Assembly (NCBI GenBank): GCA_004335835.1
Contig: RWJK01001226.1
Location: 5,420 to 69,419 of the forward strand
Source of the DNA: Scenedesmus sp. ARA3
Lineage: Eukaryota > Chlorophyta > Chlorophyceae > Sphaeropleales > Scenedesmaceae
Direction of reading: 5' to 3'
DNA length: 64,000 nt
Part shown: positions 32,408-43,340 of the stretch, in pieces
How positions within the stretch are numbered: position 1 is the stretch's first letter
How the letters are laid out: each line of letters opens with the position of its first letter
Notes under the pieces: model-generated
Database searches by the model: none
What the model saw: only the letters and a program-made list of their open reading frames with translations
Told to the model about the DNA's origin: nothing
Program-made: the position numbers and the translations under genes

Positions 32408-35400
32408 TCACTGCACAGCCACAGCAGCTGCGACTCCAGCCGCCGTCGCCGCCACCTGCTGCTGCTGCTGCTGCTGCTGCTGCGGGGCATCCGTGCCGTC
32501 AATGAACGCCAGGATGCTTGCTGCTGTGATGGCAGGCTGCTCCAAGTGAGCGCAGTGCCCACACTCCTCGATCCACTGCAGCGTGGCATTTGGCAGCGCC
32601 TCTTCAAACATGGCTGCGTATTTAGGCTCCAGGATTTGGTCCTGCCTGCCCCACAGCACCAGTGCAGGCTGTTGCACCTGCAGGTTGACCAAATACACAG
32701 CATGACAGCGGGTGTTATATTATTGGTGTTATGTTACAGGAGGACTGCGTGCCGCACAAGGATCTGGTCCTGCCTGCTCACAGCAGCAGCGCAGGCTGCT
32801 GCACCTGCAGAATTGACAGCAATGCAGCAAAACAGCGGGTGGTATGTTACAAACGGAGTTCATGCCGCACAAGGATCTGGTCCTGCCTGCCCCACAGCAC
32901 CAGCGCAGGCTGCTGTACCTGCAGGTTGGCATAAGGCGTGGCACCACAGCGGGTGTGTCATTAGGAAGAAAGTTCACGCCACAACATCCTGCTCCTGACA
33001 CCCGGGCGAGGCTGAAACATTGCAACACAATGCGTCCTAACAGCCGCCCACCTGCGGGATGGGTGTACTGATGCGGTAGCCGCCGCTGCGCATGAATGCA
33101 ATGTTGGCATCGCTCTACCGGCCGTCCACCTTCACCTGAAAACCTCATCTTTATGCCCAAGTCCTGCAGACCACCCACCTGCGGGATCATGTAGCCGCCA
33201 CTGCGCATGCATGTAATGTTATGGTCGCTCTACCGGCCATCCGCCTACACCTAAAACCTCAACTCTATGCCTAAAACTTGCGCCCCTCCCACCTGCGGGA
33301 TGCGTGTCCGGATCCTGTAGCCGCCGCTGCGCATAAACACGATGTTGGCATCGCTCCAGCCGGGGATCCCCCTAAACCAAAAACATCATATCCCCCCTCA
33401 CGTCAAAGACATGCGCCCCGCCCACCTGTGGGATGCGTGTGCTGATCCTGTAGCCGCCGCTGCGCATGATTGTAACGTGAAAGCCGATCCAGCCGAGCAT
33501 CAAACTGCCCCTTAAACCACGTATGAATGCCTAAACCTGCAGCCTACCCTACTAGAAGCGGTGGCCGCCGCTGCGCATAAATGATGCCTGTGTCAGCCCA
33601 GCAGCCATCCACCTGAACCCAACACCTCATATGAGCGCTCAAGACCACTCAAAACTTTGAGCCCCGCCCACCTGCGGGATGCGTGTACTGATGCGGTAGC
33701 CGCCGCTGCGCATGAAAGCAATGTTGGCATCGCTCTACCGGCCGTCCACCTACACCTAAAACCTCATCTATTGCCTAAAACCTGCAGTCGCCCACCTGCG
33801 GGATGCGTGTGCTGATCCTGTAGCCACCGCTGCCCATGAAGTTACCGTTAGAGCCGCTCCAGCCGCGCAACAAATCAAACCTAAAACCTCATATGAGTGC
33901 CTAAAAAATGCAGCATTCCCACCTGCGGGATGCATGTGCTGCTCCTGCAGCCGCCACTGCGCATGAACACTGTTCAAACACAATGTTGAAGCGGCTCCAG
34001 CCGAGCATCACACTGCACCTTGAACTCTTATGAATGCTTAAACCTGCAGCCTCAAAACTTTGAGCTTGCCCACCTGCGGGATGCGTGTGCTGATCCTGTA
34101 GCCCCCGCTGCGCGTGAAGGCGATGTTGGCATCGCTCGGCCGGGCTTTGACAACTTCACACCTCATGTTACCCTTAACACCAAAACCCTGCGGCCCGTCC
34201 ACCTGCGGGATGCGTGTACTGATGCGGTAGCCGCCGCTGCGCATGAATGCAATGTTGGCATCGCTCTACCGGCCGTCCACCTACACCCAAAGCCTCATAC
34301 AAAAGCCTAAAACTTGCAACCCACCCACCTGTGGGATGCGGGTGCTGATCCTGTAGCCGCCGCTGCGCATGAACGCAATGTTGGCGTCGCTCGGCCGGGC
34401 TTTGACATAAACCTCACACCTCATATTACCAAAACCCTGCGCCCCGTCCACCTGCGGGATGTGTGTGTGCTGATCCTGTAGCCGTCATTGCGCATGAATG
34501 CAGCGTTGGTGTCTCTCCAGCAGGGCATCAAACTAAACGTTAACCTCCCAAAACCTCACACAAAAGCTTGAATCCTGCAGCCCGTCCACCTGTGGGATGC
34601 GTGTGCTGATCCTGTAGCCCCCGCTGCGCATGAATGCAATGTTGGCGTCGCTCCAGCCTGCCAGGTGTGTGTGTAGCCGCCCCACTCGCATCGCGTCGGG
34701 CGTTGCAAAGGCCTGGTCGTGGTACGCCATACGGTTGGCAGCCTGGCGGCAGCGGCAGCAGCAGCAGCAGCAGCAGCACCAGCAAGAGTGAGGCTCCAGC
34801 AGAGGCGTGGCAAAGGCCTGGTCATGGTACGCCATGCGGTTAGCAGCCTGGAAGTAGCAGCACAACACCCCCCCCTCACCATGCGCAGCTGCTTCATGCG
34901 CAGCACCCACGCGCCAGCAGCAGCCAGCGGCCTCGGCAGGCTCGCCATAGGCCCTCCTTGTCCTTGCAACAACAGTGATGTCAAGCAAAACACCCTCGCC
35001 ATGTGCGGCTGCTCCGTGCGCAGCGCTTACATCCACACACGCAATAGTGCCCAGCGATACTGAACAACGTGCTGCTACCAGCCCTCCCGCCCTTTTCCTG
35101 CAAGAACCACACACCCTGCACCACACACCCGCCTCACCATGCGCAGCTGCTCTGTGCGCAGCACCCACACTCGAGCACAAACAATAGTCCCTGCTACCAC
35201 TGCAAAGCACCGCCATTCACACCTCTTCCAGCCCTTTTCCTGCAGTGTCACCATGCACAGCCGTCACAAACAGCTCCTGCCACCACAGCACAGCAGCCCT
35301 GCTATGTCCCTTCCCGCCCTTTTCCTGCAGCACCACGCGTGCTCACCATGCGCAGCTGCTCCGTGCGCAGCACCCACACGCCAGCAGCAGCCAGCGGCCT

Positions 35401-36349
35401 CGGCAGGCTCGCCATAGGCCCAATGCCCTCAATGAAGCCCTGTGCATCAATCAACACCAGCTTCGCTACTGCCTGAGGGTACTCCAGCGCAAAATCGAGT
35501 GCGATAGCGCCACCCAAGCTGCTGCCAACAAGCACCATGGGGCGCTGGATGTGCTGCTGCCAGAAGGCGAAGAGGTGCTCACGCTTCTGCTGCGGGGAGA
35601 TGGTCAGCTCAGGGTTGGCTGCAAAGGGCTCGTAATCAGTGAAGCCCCAGCCAACCTGCACATGCGCAGTAATAGCAGCAGGTCAAATTGCTGAATGTTA
35701 CACACAATGATGGTTTAACTGGTGGGGTCGGCTGCAAAAGGCTCGTAGTCAGTGAAGCCCCAGCCCACCTGCAGGAAGGTGCGGTGAAAGCGGGTCAACT
35801 GTCAGTTGTTACAGACTGTGTGAACTTGACTGGTGGGGTTGGCTGCAGGACTCGTAGTCAGTGAAGCCCCAGCCCACCTGCAGGAGGTCGTGGTAAAAGC
35901 AGCGGAGGTCAGCATGTTTGACCAGCACGCGTTGCAAACTGCGTTGGTTTGACTGCTGGCATAGTTGCGGAGTGCCGCGACCTGCTTGCAGGATACACAG
36001 CCTGTACGCCAAACAAGCGACAGCCATACTCAGTGCTCAAGCACCGGAGATGCACCCAACTGCTGCTGTCACGCACCAAGTCAACAGCATACGTCTCAGT
36101 GTGCGGCTCCAGCAGCGGATACAGCCTCCTGAACTCCAAGCTGCTGCTGTCGAAGCCATGCAGCAGCACCACAGGCGGCCTGTCTTGTGCGATTGCGCGC
36201 AGCTGCTGCTTCTGCATCTCACTAGGCCCCACAAAAGCAGTAGCGAGCGGCGGGATAGGCAGCGAGGGAATAGGCACTGCTGTGCGCTGCATGCGTGCTG
36301 CCATGGCTTGTGCTGCTGGCTCTGTGACCTCTGCCAGCTGCTGAGGCAT
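32408..36349 (-). CDS. Alpha/beta-hydrolase fold protein
   Basis: Four exons join in phase 0: 36077-36349, 35347-35655, 34590-34742 and 32408-32677, giving 334 aa from the ATG at 36349. The fold's landmarks are in order: oxyanion loop VVLLHGFDSSS, DLVGWGFTD across the first junction, nucleophile elbow LVGSSLGGA (Ser), acid in LWGRQDQILEP, and base in ECGHCAHLEQP. The substrate cannot be told. The frame is open upstream of the ATG to a possible acceptor at 36382, so a transit-peptide exon may precede it; plastid location is therefore possible but unproven. The poly-Gln C-terminus is not typical of the family. The introns are dominated by ghost exon edges (over twenty), the largest array in the window. 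Confidence 0.85.
32740..32929 (-). repeat. Two ghost 5' edges of hydrolase exon 4
   Basis: Copies at 32740-32812 and 32858-32929 repeat the CTGCAG acceptor and VQQPALVLWGRQDQI-like start. Spacing is ~118 bp. Both sit upstream in sense of the acceptor at 32677. Confidence 0.88.
33046..34520 (-). repeat. Twelve-copy ghost array of hydrolase exon 3 donor edge
   Basis: Units begin near 33050, 33176, 33290, 33423, 33550, 33668, 33790, 33918, 34069, 34198, 34325 and 34447, with a mean period of about 125 bp. Each repeats the end of exon 3 (NIAFMRSGGYRISTRIPQ) and a CAG/GTGG or CAG/GTGGGC donor, then 50-60 bp of AT-richer intron ('cctaaaacctcat'). Most keep the donor; the unit near 33550 has lost it. 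The working edge is 34590-34665. Confidence 0.93.
34790..34857 (-). repeat. Ghost 5' edge of hydrolase exon 3
   Basis: CTTCCAG acceptor followed by AANRMAYHDQAFATP, ~110 bp upstream in sense of the working copy at 34742. Confidence 0.9.
34873..35165 (-). repeat. Three ghost 3' edges of hydrolase exon 2
   Basis: Copies at 34873-34955, 34985-35025 and 35128-35165 repeat PLAAAGVWVLRTEQLRM-like ends with a GTGAG-type or GCGAG donor. Working end is 35347. Confidence 0.88.
35722..35882 (-). repeat. Two ghost 5' edges of hydrolase exon 2
   Basis: Copies at 35722-35772 and 35843-35882 repeat the CTGCAG acceptor and VGWGFTDYE. Working acceptor precedes 35655. Confidence 0.9.
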
Positions 36350-37042
36350 GAAAGCGGTCGAATGCTGCAGCTGAGCTTGAGCCTGCAGGAGAGTTTGCAG
36401 CAGCGTGCAGCAGGTGTGTCAGGACAGCAGCAGGAGGACCTGCAAGCTGCTGCGACTGCACAGGTCTGCCAGTGTTGTGAGTAATCAACGCTGGTTAGGA
36501 TGTTTCAGAAGCATTAGGCAGTACAGCTGCATGCAAACCTCGTGTTGCTGTGGGTGTGCGCAAGTGGGGTTGCTGTCAAGCTGAGCAGACTGTGTCTCAC
36601 CACTGTACGGGCAGAAGGCCTCCTGCTGTGAGCCATTGACCGGGTTTGAGTTATACAACGCATTGTATGCTTAGAAGCGTGCAATTGTTTGTGCAAGGAA
36701 GCCATGGCGGAGGTCACCAGCAAACACTCAGACAATTAGCGTTCGGTTTGGTGAGCAGAGACGTGATTAAGATCTTTGTCTCCAGATTTGCAAGCCAATC
36801 GGCGTAATTGCAAGGCAAGAAGCATGCAATTGAACACGGGGTGGGGACGGTCATCAGAAGTCCAACAGACAACTGGAGTTGGTGGGATAAGTCCCCACAT
36901 GCAGCATATGACCAGACAACGTGTTTGATTCTGCGATTGACTTCAGATGTAGGTTGAATCACTGTCAGAAAGTGCGCCATACCTACGTTCGATTTCTCGT
37001 CGACCGTCCTACATCGCTGCTGTCCTTAAATTACATCGAATA
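36350..37042. promoter_or_regulatory. Divergent region, hydrolase / CCB1
   Basis: 693 bp lie between the two start codons. 36382 on the minus strand is a plausible acceptor, so part may be hydrolase exon or 5' UTR. No TATA box or recognised motif found. Confidence 0.4.
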
Positions 37043-39316
37043 ATGATGCTGCAAAGCCGCTGTTCGCAATGTGTCACACGTATGAGGCAGCAGTCCGTCA
37101 GCCACAGCAGGCCTCCCACCCACACAAGCAGCAGGCAGCTTGTGGTGGCCCGCATGTCCAGCTCGAGCAGCAGCCGCGTTGCAGCAGCACAACAGCAGCT
37201 TGAAGCAGCAAACACGCCGGTGCAGCGCCTGCTGGAGCCCAGCACCTTCATGACTAGCTTTGGACTGTACCTGCTGGCTGCAGCGCCCGCAGCACTAGCA
37301 GATGAGGCCAGCCCTTTCCAAGGCGTGACAGCAAACAGCTTGTATGTAACACTGGGCCTGTTCCTGCTGACTGCACCAGGTAAGGATTTACATCATATTT
37401 ATAATTATTAATTGTATATAACGCCAGGCTGCATCCAGTGGTTGCTTGTGCAGTCGGCCTGCTGTGCATGCCAGCAGCTGCCCATGCGTCCACACAAGGT
37501 GCCGGCACCAGGCTGTTGCTGTTGATGCCATGCAAGCAGCTGCTGTGATGCAGCTGAGTCAAGATAAAAGCTGTCTGGTGGCTACACTTTAGTGGCGTGT
37601 GGTTGTGGGCACATGCAAGTGTGCCAGATCTTGCCGAGCAAGGTTGGGCGGTGCTGCCGCTGGCTGCTGTTGTTACGTCATGACAAATGCTGGAAGGCTG
37701 TTCATAACACGAATGCCAATATGACAAGCAGCGCCTACAGCTTCTCACTGATGTCAACATCGAGTTACATACATGCAAGCAGTGGACTGATGTGCAGCCG
37801 TCAGCACCCGCATGCCCGGCTTCAGGCTGCAGGCATGAGGCTGCGAGTGTGCTGAGCTATTTGCACCGACGCTGAACAGCGACAGGGCCACAGCAACTAG
37901 TCTTGCTCGCCACCTCACAGTCACAGCCCAGTTTGGTGTCAACACCACTGGCTCAACGACCATCCCTAGCTTGCACCTCTAAACTGTTTGCCCTGCAGGC
38001 ATCTGGTCGCAGATCAAGCGTGCGCCCCAGGCAGTCAAGAAGCGCATCACTTTCGAGGTGGCCGGCCCCGCTGTGGCAGGTTATCTAAAAGCACACCTAC
38101 GCGCTGCAACAAGCACACACACTCACACTTACCTGTCATTGCACATGCCGCACCATGTGCCGCTTGCAGGCATCTGGTCGCAGATCAAGCGTGTGCCCCA
38201 AGCAGTCAAGAAGCGCATCACTTTTGAGGTGGCCGGCCCCGCTGTGGCAGGTCATCTAAAAGCACACCTACGCGCTGCAACAAGCACACACAAGCACACA
38301 CACACTTACCAGCCGTTGCACATGCCGCACCATATGCCACTTGCAGGCATCTGGTCGCAGATCAAGCGCGCGCCCCCCACAGCAGTCAAGAAGTGCATCA
38401 CATTCGAGGTGGCTGGCCCTCCTTCATACTTGAATTAGCGCATGCTTATTCTCATCCTGCACCTGTATATTGTTAATCCTCCTGCAGGCATCTGGTCGCA
38501 GATCAAGCGTGCGCCCCAAGCAGTCAAGAAGCGCATCACTTTCGAGGTGGCTGGCCCTTCATCTAATCATAATTTCTGTATCTATATTGTCCGCTCTGCA
38601 GGCATTTGGTCACAGATCAAGCGCGCGCCCCAAGCAGTCAAGAAGCGCATCACTTTCGAGGTTGCCGGCCCCGCTGTGGCAGGCGCGCCGGGGCTAGATG
38701 CCCGGGCCCGGCAGATCTTCGGCTACTTCAAAAAGTACAACTACCAGGTCAAGGAGACTGGGGAGGTCATCACCTTTGAGGGCATCTATGCAGCTGACAG
38801 GGGCCAGGCGGCGGCTGTCACCTTCTACACATTCGTGGGTGAGCCTCCAGTTGTCAGCGGTTGGAGACGATGAATGTTTTTTGTTGTGGATGTTGCGCTG
38901 TGCAGCTGTGCCTGCTGCCGATCTAACTGCGGTCGCGAATGCCATCTTTATTCCTTTTGACCATATAACCTTCTTTGCTGCTGCAGGCTTGGCCAGCATC
39001 ATGCTGGTGCTGAGCGCTCATGGTGCCCTTGCTTCAGCCGCTCTGACAACTTGACTTTCGGTCAATGATCCTTTCTGTTTGCTGCTGCTTTGTTTGCTGC
39101 TGCAGGCATGGCCAGCATTGTGCTGGTGCTGAGCATCGTGGTGCCTAACGTAGGCAACTGTTGCTGACTGTCTCCTTCTTCTCTGCTGCATTCTGCTGCC
39201 GCTGCTGCTGCTGCTGCTGCAGGCATGGCCAGCATTGCGCTGGTGCTGAGCATCGTGGTGCCTAGCGTAGGCAACTGTTGCTGACTGTCTCCTTCTTCTC
39301 TGGTGCATTCTGCTGC

Positions 39317-39352
<36 letters not shown>

Positions 39353-39981
39353 AGGCATGGCCAGCATTGCGCTGGTGCTGAGCATCGTGGTGCCCAGCGT
39401 GGGCAACTGTTGCTGACTGTCTCCTTCTCCTCTGCTGCATTCTGCTGCCGCTGCTGCTGCTGCTGCTGCTGCCGCTGCAGGCATGGCCAGCATTGCGCTG
39501 GTGCTGAGCATCGTGGTGCCCAGCATCGGCAACTACTGGTACGGCCTTACGCTGCTGACTCCCGCAGCCTGGTTCTACTACTTCCAGAAAGGCGAGCGCG
39601 TGGAGCAGGTGCGTGGTGATCAGGGTTTGAACGATGAATATAGTAGTAAACTCAGTCGTGCATTCTGTAGTGGTCCCCTGGAGATACCGCAGCTGCATTG
39701 GCTGGCAAGATCAACGGATCAGGAGCAGCAGCAGTAGAAACGACGTACAGATGGCCCTGGTGTTATGAAGTAGCGAGCGCAGCAGCAGCAGTTGCGGCAA
39801 TGTTCCTGTTACCAATTTTGTCGGCCGTTCAGCAAAAGGCTTCTCTCAGTGTTCATGAAGGGCACTGTGTGGTGCCTGCGCCACAGTGTCCCTTCTTTCG
39901 GCAAGCTGTGAGGCTCACATGCAGAATGTGCCTGTACATGTTGCAATCTGATTGAGTTATGTTGTGCGTGAGCTCTTCTGC

Positions 39982-40027
<46 letters not shown>

Positions 40028-40486
40028 TGCGTGTGAAGATGGTGACAGCGGATGACGAGGCCACCACAGACATCATCGTGGAGGGGGACCGGGAAGAGAT
40101 CACGCGCATGTCCAAGGTGAGCGGAGATCACGTGCATCTCCAAAGTGATCTGAGATCATGCGCATCTTGCGTATTTGAGTCAACTACAAACATCATTGTG
40201 GAGGGGGACCGGGAAGAGATCACGTGCATGTCCAACGTGAGCTGAGATCTCGTGCATGTCACAAGCAATCTGAGATCACATGCGTGTCCAAGGTGGGGTG
40301 AGTTCGTGCCTGGCAGGCTGCACTGCCGCCAGGCGAGGGAGAGGTGCTATGTGTAGCAGTGTTCTGTATGGTATGCGTAGCGCTCAACGGCTGCTGCTGC
40401 TGCTGTTGCTGCCGCTGCTGCTGCTGCAGGAGTTGGATCTGGTTGAGAAGGGCATGGTGCGCGTGAAGGGCTTCTTGGAGCAGTGA
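37043..40486 (+). CDS. CCB1: Cofactor assembly of complex C subunit B, CCB1
   Basis: CCB proteins act in system IV (the CCB pathway), attaching haem ci to cytochrome b6 of the thylakoid b6f complex. Five exons join in phase: 37043-37379, 38602-38838, 39481-39608, 40027-40116 and 40430-40486, giving 282 aa, near the plant length. The N-terminus is Ser/Arg-rich (transit peptide), then TFMTSFGLYLLAAAPAALA with a hydrophobic stretch and YVTLGLFLLTA. Family landmarks follow: WSQIKRAPQAVKK, TFEVAGPA, ETGEVITFEG, a membrane segment SIALVLSIVVPSIGNYW, and the end ELDLVEKGMVRVKGFLEQ. All exons but the first carry ghosts on the intron side or sit behind a (CTG)n acceptor. Assignment is strong. Confidence 0.9.
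37991..38565 (+). repeat. Four ghost 5' edges of CCB1 exon 2
   Basis: Copies begin after acceptors at 37998, 38169, 38346 and 38487 (working 38601). All read IWSQIKRAPQAVKKRITFEV with minor changes. The first two end in GCTGTGGCAG/GT and are exactly 81 nt (37999-38079 and 38170-38250). The last two are truncated at GGCTGGCCC. Intron flanks (ctaaaagcacacctacgcgc) are shared. Confidence 0.93.
38985..39415 (+). repeat. Four ghost 5' edges of CCB1 exon 3
   Basis: Copies near 38985, 39100, 39218 and 39352 repeat the GCAG acceptor and GMASIALVLSIVVPSVGN. Three of them end AACTGTTGCTGA, an in-frame stop where the working exon reads AACTACTGG. Each has a CTG/CCG tract before the acceptor, so the triplet run is part of the repeated unit. 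Confidence 0.92.
40179..40295 (+). repeat. Ghost 3' edges of CCB1 exon 4
   Basis: A copy at 40179-40245 repeats TTNIIVEGDREEIT.MS with an AAC/GTGAGC donor. A shorter piece at 40258-40295 repeats the last bases again. Working donor at 40117. Confidence 0.88.
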
Positions 40487-40886
40487 CGGCTGTTGATGCA
40501 TTGATCAACAAAAATATCGCAGCAGCAACTGAAGCGTTGCAGCAGTAAGCGCTGCAGTACAGCAGCTCTCTAGGCCACACAGCAGCTGATGCTGCTGACA
40601 CAGCTGCTGCCGGCAGCAGCTGTCATGCACAATGGAGCAGCTGCACAGCTGAGGTGACCTGGTGTGGCAATGCTCTGCCAGCAGCTGTACAGTGTTGTAC
40701 TGCGTGCTTGGCATGAGCAACCTGTTGGGCGACACATTGCACAGCAGCTGGTAATGCGCATCGGCTGGTTTTGGCTGCCCAGAGATCTGCAGAATGTGTG
40801 CAAACTGCAGCAAGTTAGGAATGTGTGTTGCAAAAATGCATCTGCAGCAGCAGCTGCCGTGTGTGTACGGGCGCCTTGTGTGCTAC

Positions 40887-41010
40887 CGGTGCTGGTGGTA
40901 GCCGCTGGCAGCAGCACTTGGTGGTAGCCGCTGGCAGCCGCTGGCAGCAGCACTTGTGATCCGGTGCTGGTGGCAGCCGCTGGCAGCCGCTGGCAGCCGC
41001 ACTTGTGATC
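40887..41010. repeat. Minisatellite (GCTGGTGGCAGCCGCTGGCA type)
   Basis: Units of about 12 and 36-50 bp built from 'cagccgctgg', 'gcagcacttg' and 'tgatccggtgctggtgg' repeat in tandem. Confidence 0.85.
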
Positions 41011-41796
41011 CGTTACGGGATGTATCAGGTTCTGAATGGTTGTGCTTTGAGTTGCCACACGCCTTCCACTTGGTTGTGGGGATCACGCGCTAGTCGGGCC
41101 CCTGCATAGCGTCACTGACACATGTGGCACCTATGTCGAAAATTGGCACAAATGTAGCACATATGGCACTTATGGAGCATAATGCACATGCATGTTCCAG
41201 CGGGTCTGTGCACTGAAACCACGGTTTGTCAACGGCTGCATTGTACGTGCTGTGGGCTGGATACATGATTCTGTGATGATGTAAAAGGACGAATCTTTTC
41301 CTGAATTTATTCTGCTCCTGGAGGCCAAAGAGTCGAGGTATTCCAACTATCAAAGACTACTGATTTGGTGGTGAATCTTCAACTTTTGAGTGTCACTCAA
41401 GTCCACAGTCAGTCACTCATCAATGACTTGCAAGCTGCTACTTATAACAGGTATGTTTGCCGACATGCTGCCAAAGTGAGTATGACTGAGTTTGTTACAC
41501 GCCACTGAACACAGTGTGTAACAGTTGCAACGCTTCTGTTGGGTTCCAGCCAAACATCAGCAGCTGCCAACAAAAGAAAAGAAGGCATGTCGTCCCCAGG
41601 ATGAAAACACATTTGCATTGCGTGCGCAAACTGCGCATACATGGAAGTGTCCACACATCGTTCAACGCCGCCAGCAGTGCATACTGCACGGTGTGACTCA
41701 GCACTGTGTTCTTCCTGATCGCTGCAAGTTGGTTCTTTCAAGAGCGCTGCATCCGTTTTGACGCACAATTCAAGCCACGGCAAATGATAATTGTAC

Positions 41797-42147
41797 AACC
41801 ACATGTGTGCAGCTTGGGGTGTGCGTATGCTAGCAAACATGATGGTGTAGTCCCTTCTGTTGCCGCTCCATTGGGGCGCGGGGCCGATGGCGTTGATGCT
41901 ATGGCTTGATGGGTAACATGATGAAAAAGCTTGCGACTATGGCCCGTGGCTGGGGATAAAAAGCAACTGGAATCGACGGACTTGCGCGGGTGGTTTCGAT
42001 CGCCCAAACAACGAAGGAAAGACTGGGTACAATTACTACTACCCCCCATGAGCGGATTAGCGGCTCGCTGGGCTAGTGCCTGGGGGCGGGTTCAGTCCCG
42101 AAAGTGTATTGTATTGTATATTGATGATGAACCACATGTGTGCAGCT
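41797..42147 (+). mobile_element. SINE-like retroposon with 18-bp target-site duplication
   Basis: A perfect 18-base direct repeat (AACCACATGTGTGCAGCT) stands at 41797-41814 and 42130-42147. It flanks ~315 bp that end in a simple tail (gtattgtattgtatattgat). The body has a GGGTTCAGTCCCG motif at about 42088, resembling a pol III B box, preceded by TAGCGGCTCGCTGG, which only loosely resembles an A box. No open frame of note. Part of the body recurs at 20126. The TSD and tail support target-primed retroposition; the pol III origin is inference. Confidence 0.7.
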
Positions 42148-43191
42148 GCGTGCAGGCTGGTCCTGAGCAGGATCAGGCAAGAGCATTCTGCACACAACAG
42201 CTCTGAATCGCATGCGCAAAAACCCCTTGCACACAACCCCACGCACAAGCTGTCATGTCATATGTTGTAATGCACTGCTTGCACGGCCAGCCAGCCCTGA
42301 ACCCTCACCCATGACGCCCTGAAACCCTGACTCAGGACCTCTCAATAAAACATTCAACAACATCCCTGGTATTGTACAGTATGCTCTTGGCCAGCTGTAC
42401 ACTCTATGATGTGCAGAAACAGCCAGCAGCAGCAGCAGCTGCTGCTGCTGCGCAGTGCCAGACAATCAGATGTACAATGCATGTTCAGCAGGCAACAGGG
42501 GCAGCATCCTTGGCCACTCAAAACGCCTAGAGGCAGGCATGTGCACCGCAAACCCCTGTGTCCCTAACTCTTTGATAAGTTGACAGGCAGCAGCAGAACA
42601 TGGACAGCTGCAGCAGCAGCAGCACCAGCTGTTGCTTGCCATCAGCACCCGTCACCACTGCCGCCCACACATGCAGCTGGATCCAAATTGTAGGTCCAGC
42701 GTGTCTGAATGGCGGCGCAGCAGCAGCAGCAGGTCGGCTACTTTTGCACATCACAAAAAAAACGCAAAACCACAACCAACAAGATCACCGAGCAAGCGGC
42801 CTCCGCGCATGTAACACAGCTACTTTGCTCGCATGCTTACATGCAAATGTCTTCTCTATGTCAACAACCCCCAAAATTAACCCCTGCCCCCATGCCCTGC
42901 CGTAACAATCACCGCCATGTGGGTAGATCCTGCACCCATCAACAGGGACTGTCTCAACAGCTGCCTGGATGTTACTGGCTGCTCCCACCAGCCTAGCTGG
43001 AACCAGCAGACAGCAGTCAACCAAGCTGCAGAGCTTGCACATGCTTGCAACTGTAACTGAACTACAGCTGAACACAACATTTGCCACTTCGCTCGAACGC
43101 TGACAGGCAGAATGCAACCTCTCTGTCAACAACACCCCTGACACCTGCCACCACTGCATGGACCGCAACACACCCAGAAACCCGCTGCGAT

Positions 43192-43340
43192 TGTTATGCC
43201 ATGTGTTATAACACATGTACAAGCCACTGCGGCCCCAACGGTACGCCGTGTGTTATAACACATAGAAAAGCACTGCAAGAGATCGCAGCACGATGCAGCA
43301 GTAATCCATCGCGCCCAAACGTTATGCCATGTGTTATGCC
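43192..43340. repeat. Short repeated palindromic motif
   Basis: TGTGTTATAACACA, a perfect 14-base palindrome, occurs at about 43202 and 43248, and a degraded third copy (ccatgtgttatgcc) at about 43327. Function unknown. Confidence 0.6.

Noticed and set aside
32063..32998. Plus-strand open frame of 311 codons
   Set aside because: Antisense of the hydrolase terminal exon and its copies.
33046..34665. CRISPR-like regular array
   Set aside because: Units match a hydrolase exon edge plus intron, the 'spacers' are repeated too, and the genome is eukaryotic.
41990..42110. tRNA gene
   Set aside because: A B-box-like motif is present but no cloverleaf can be drawn; better explained as part of a SINE-like element.
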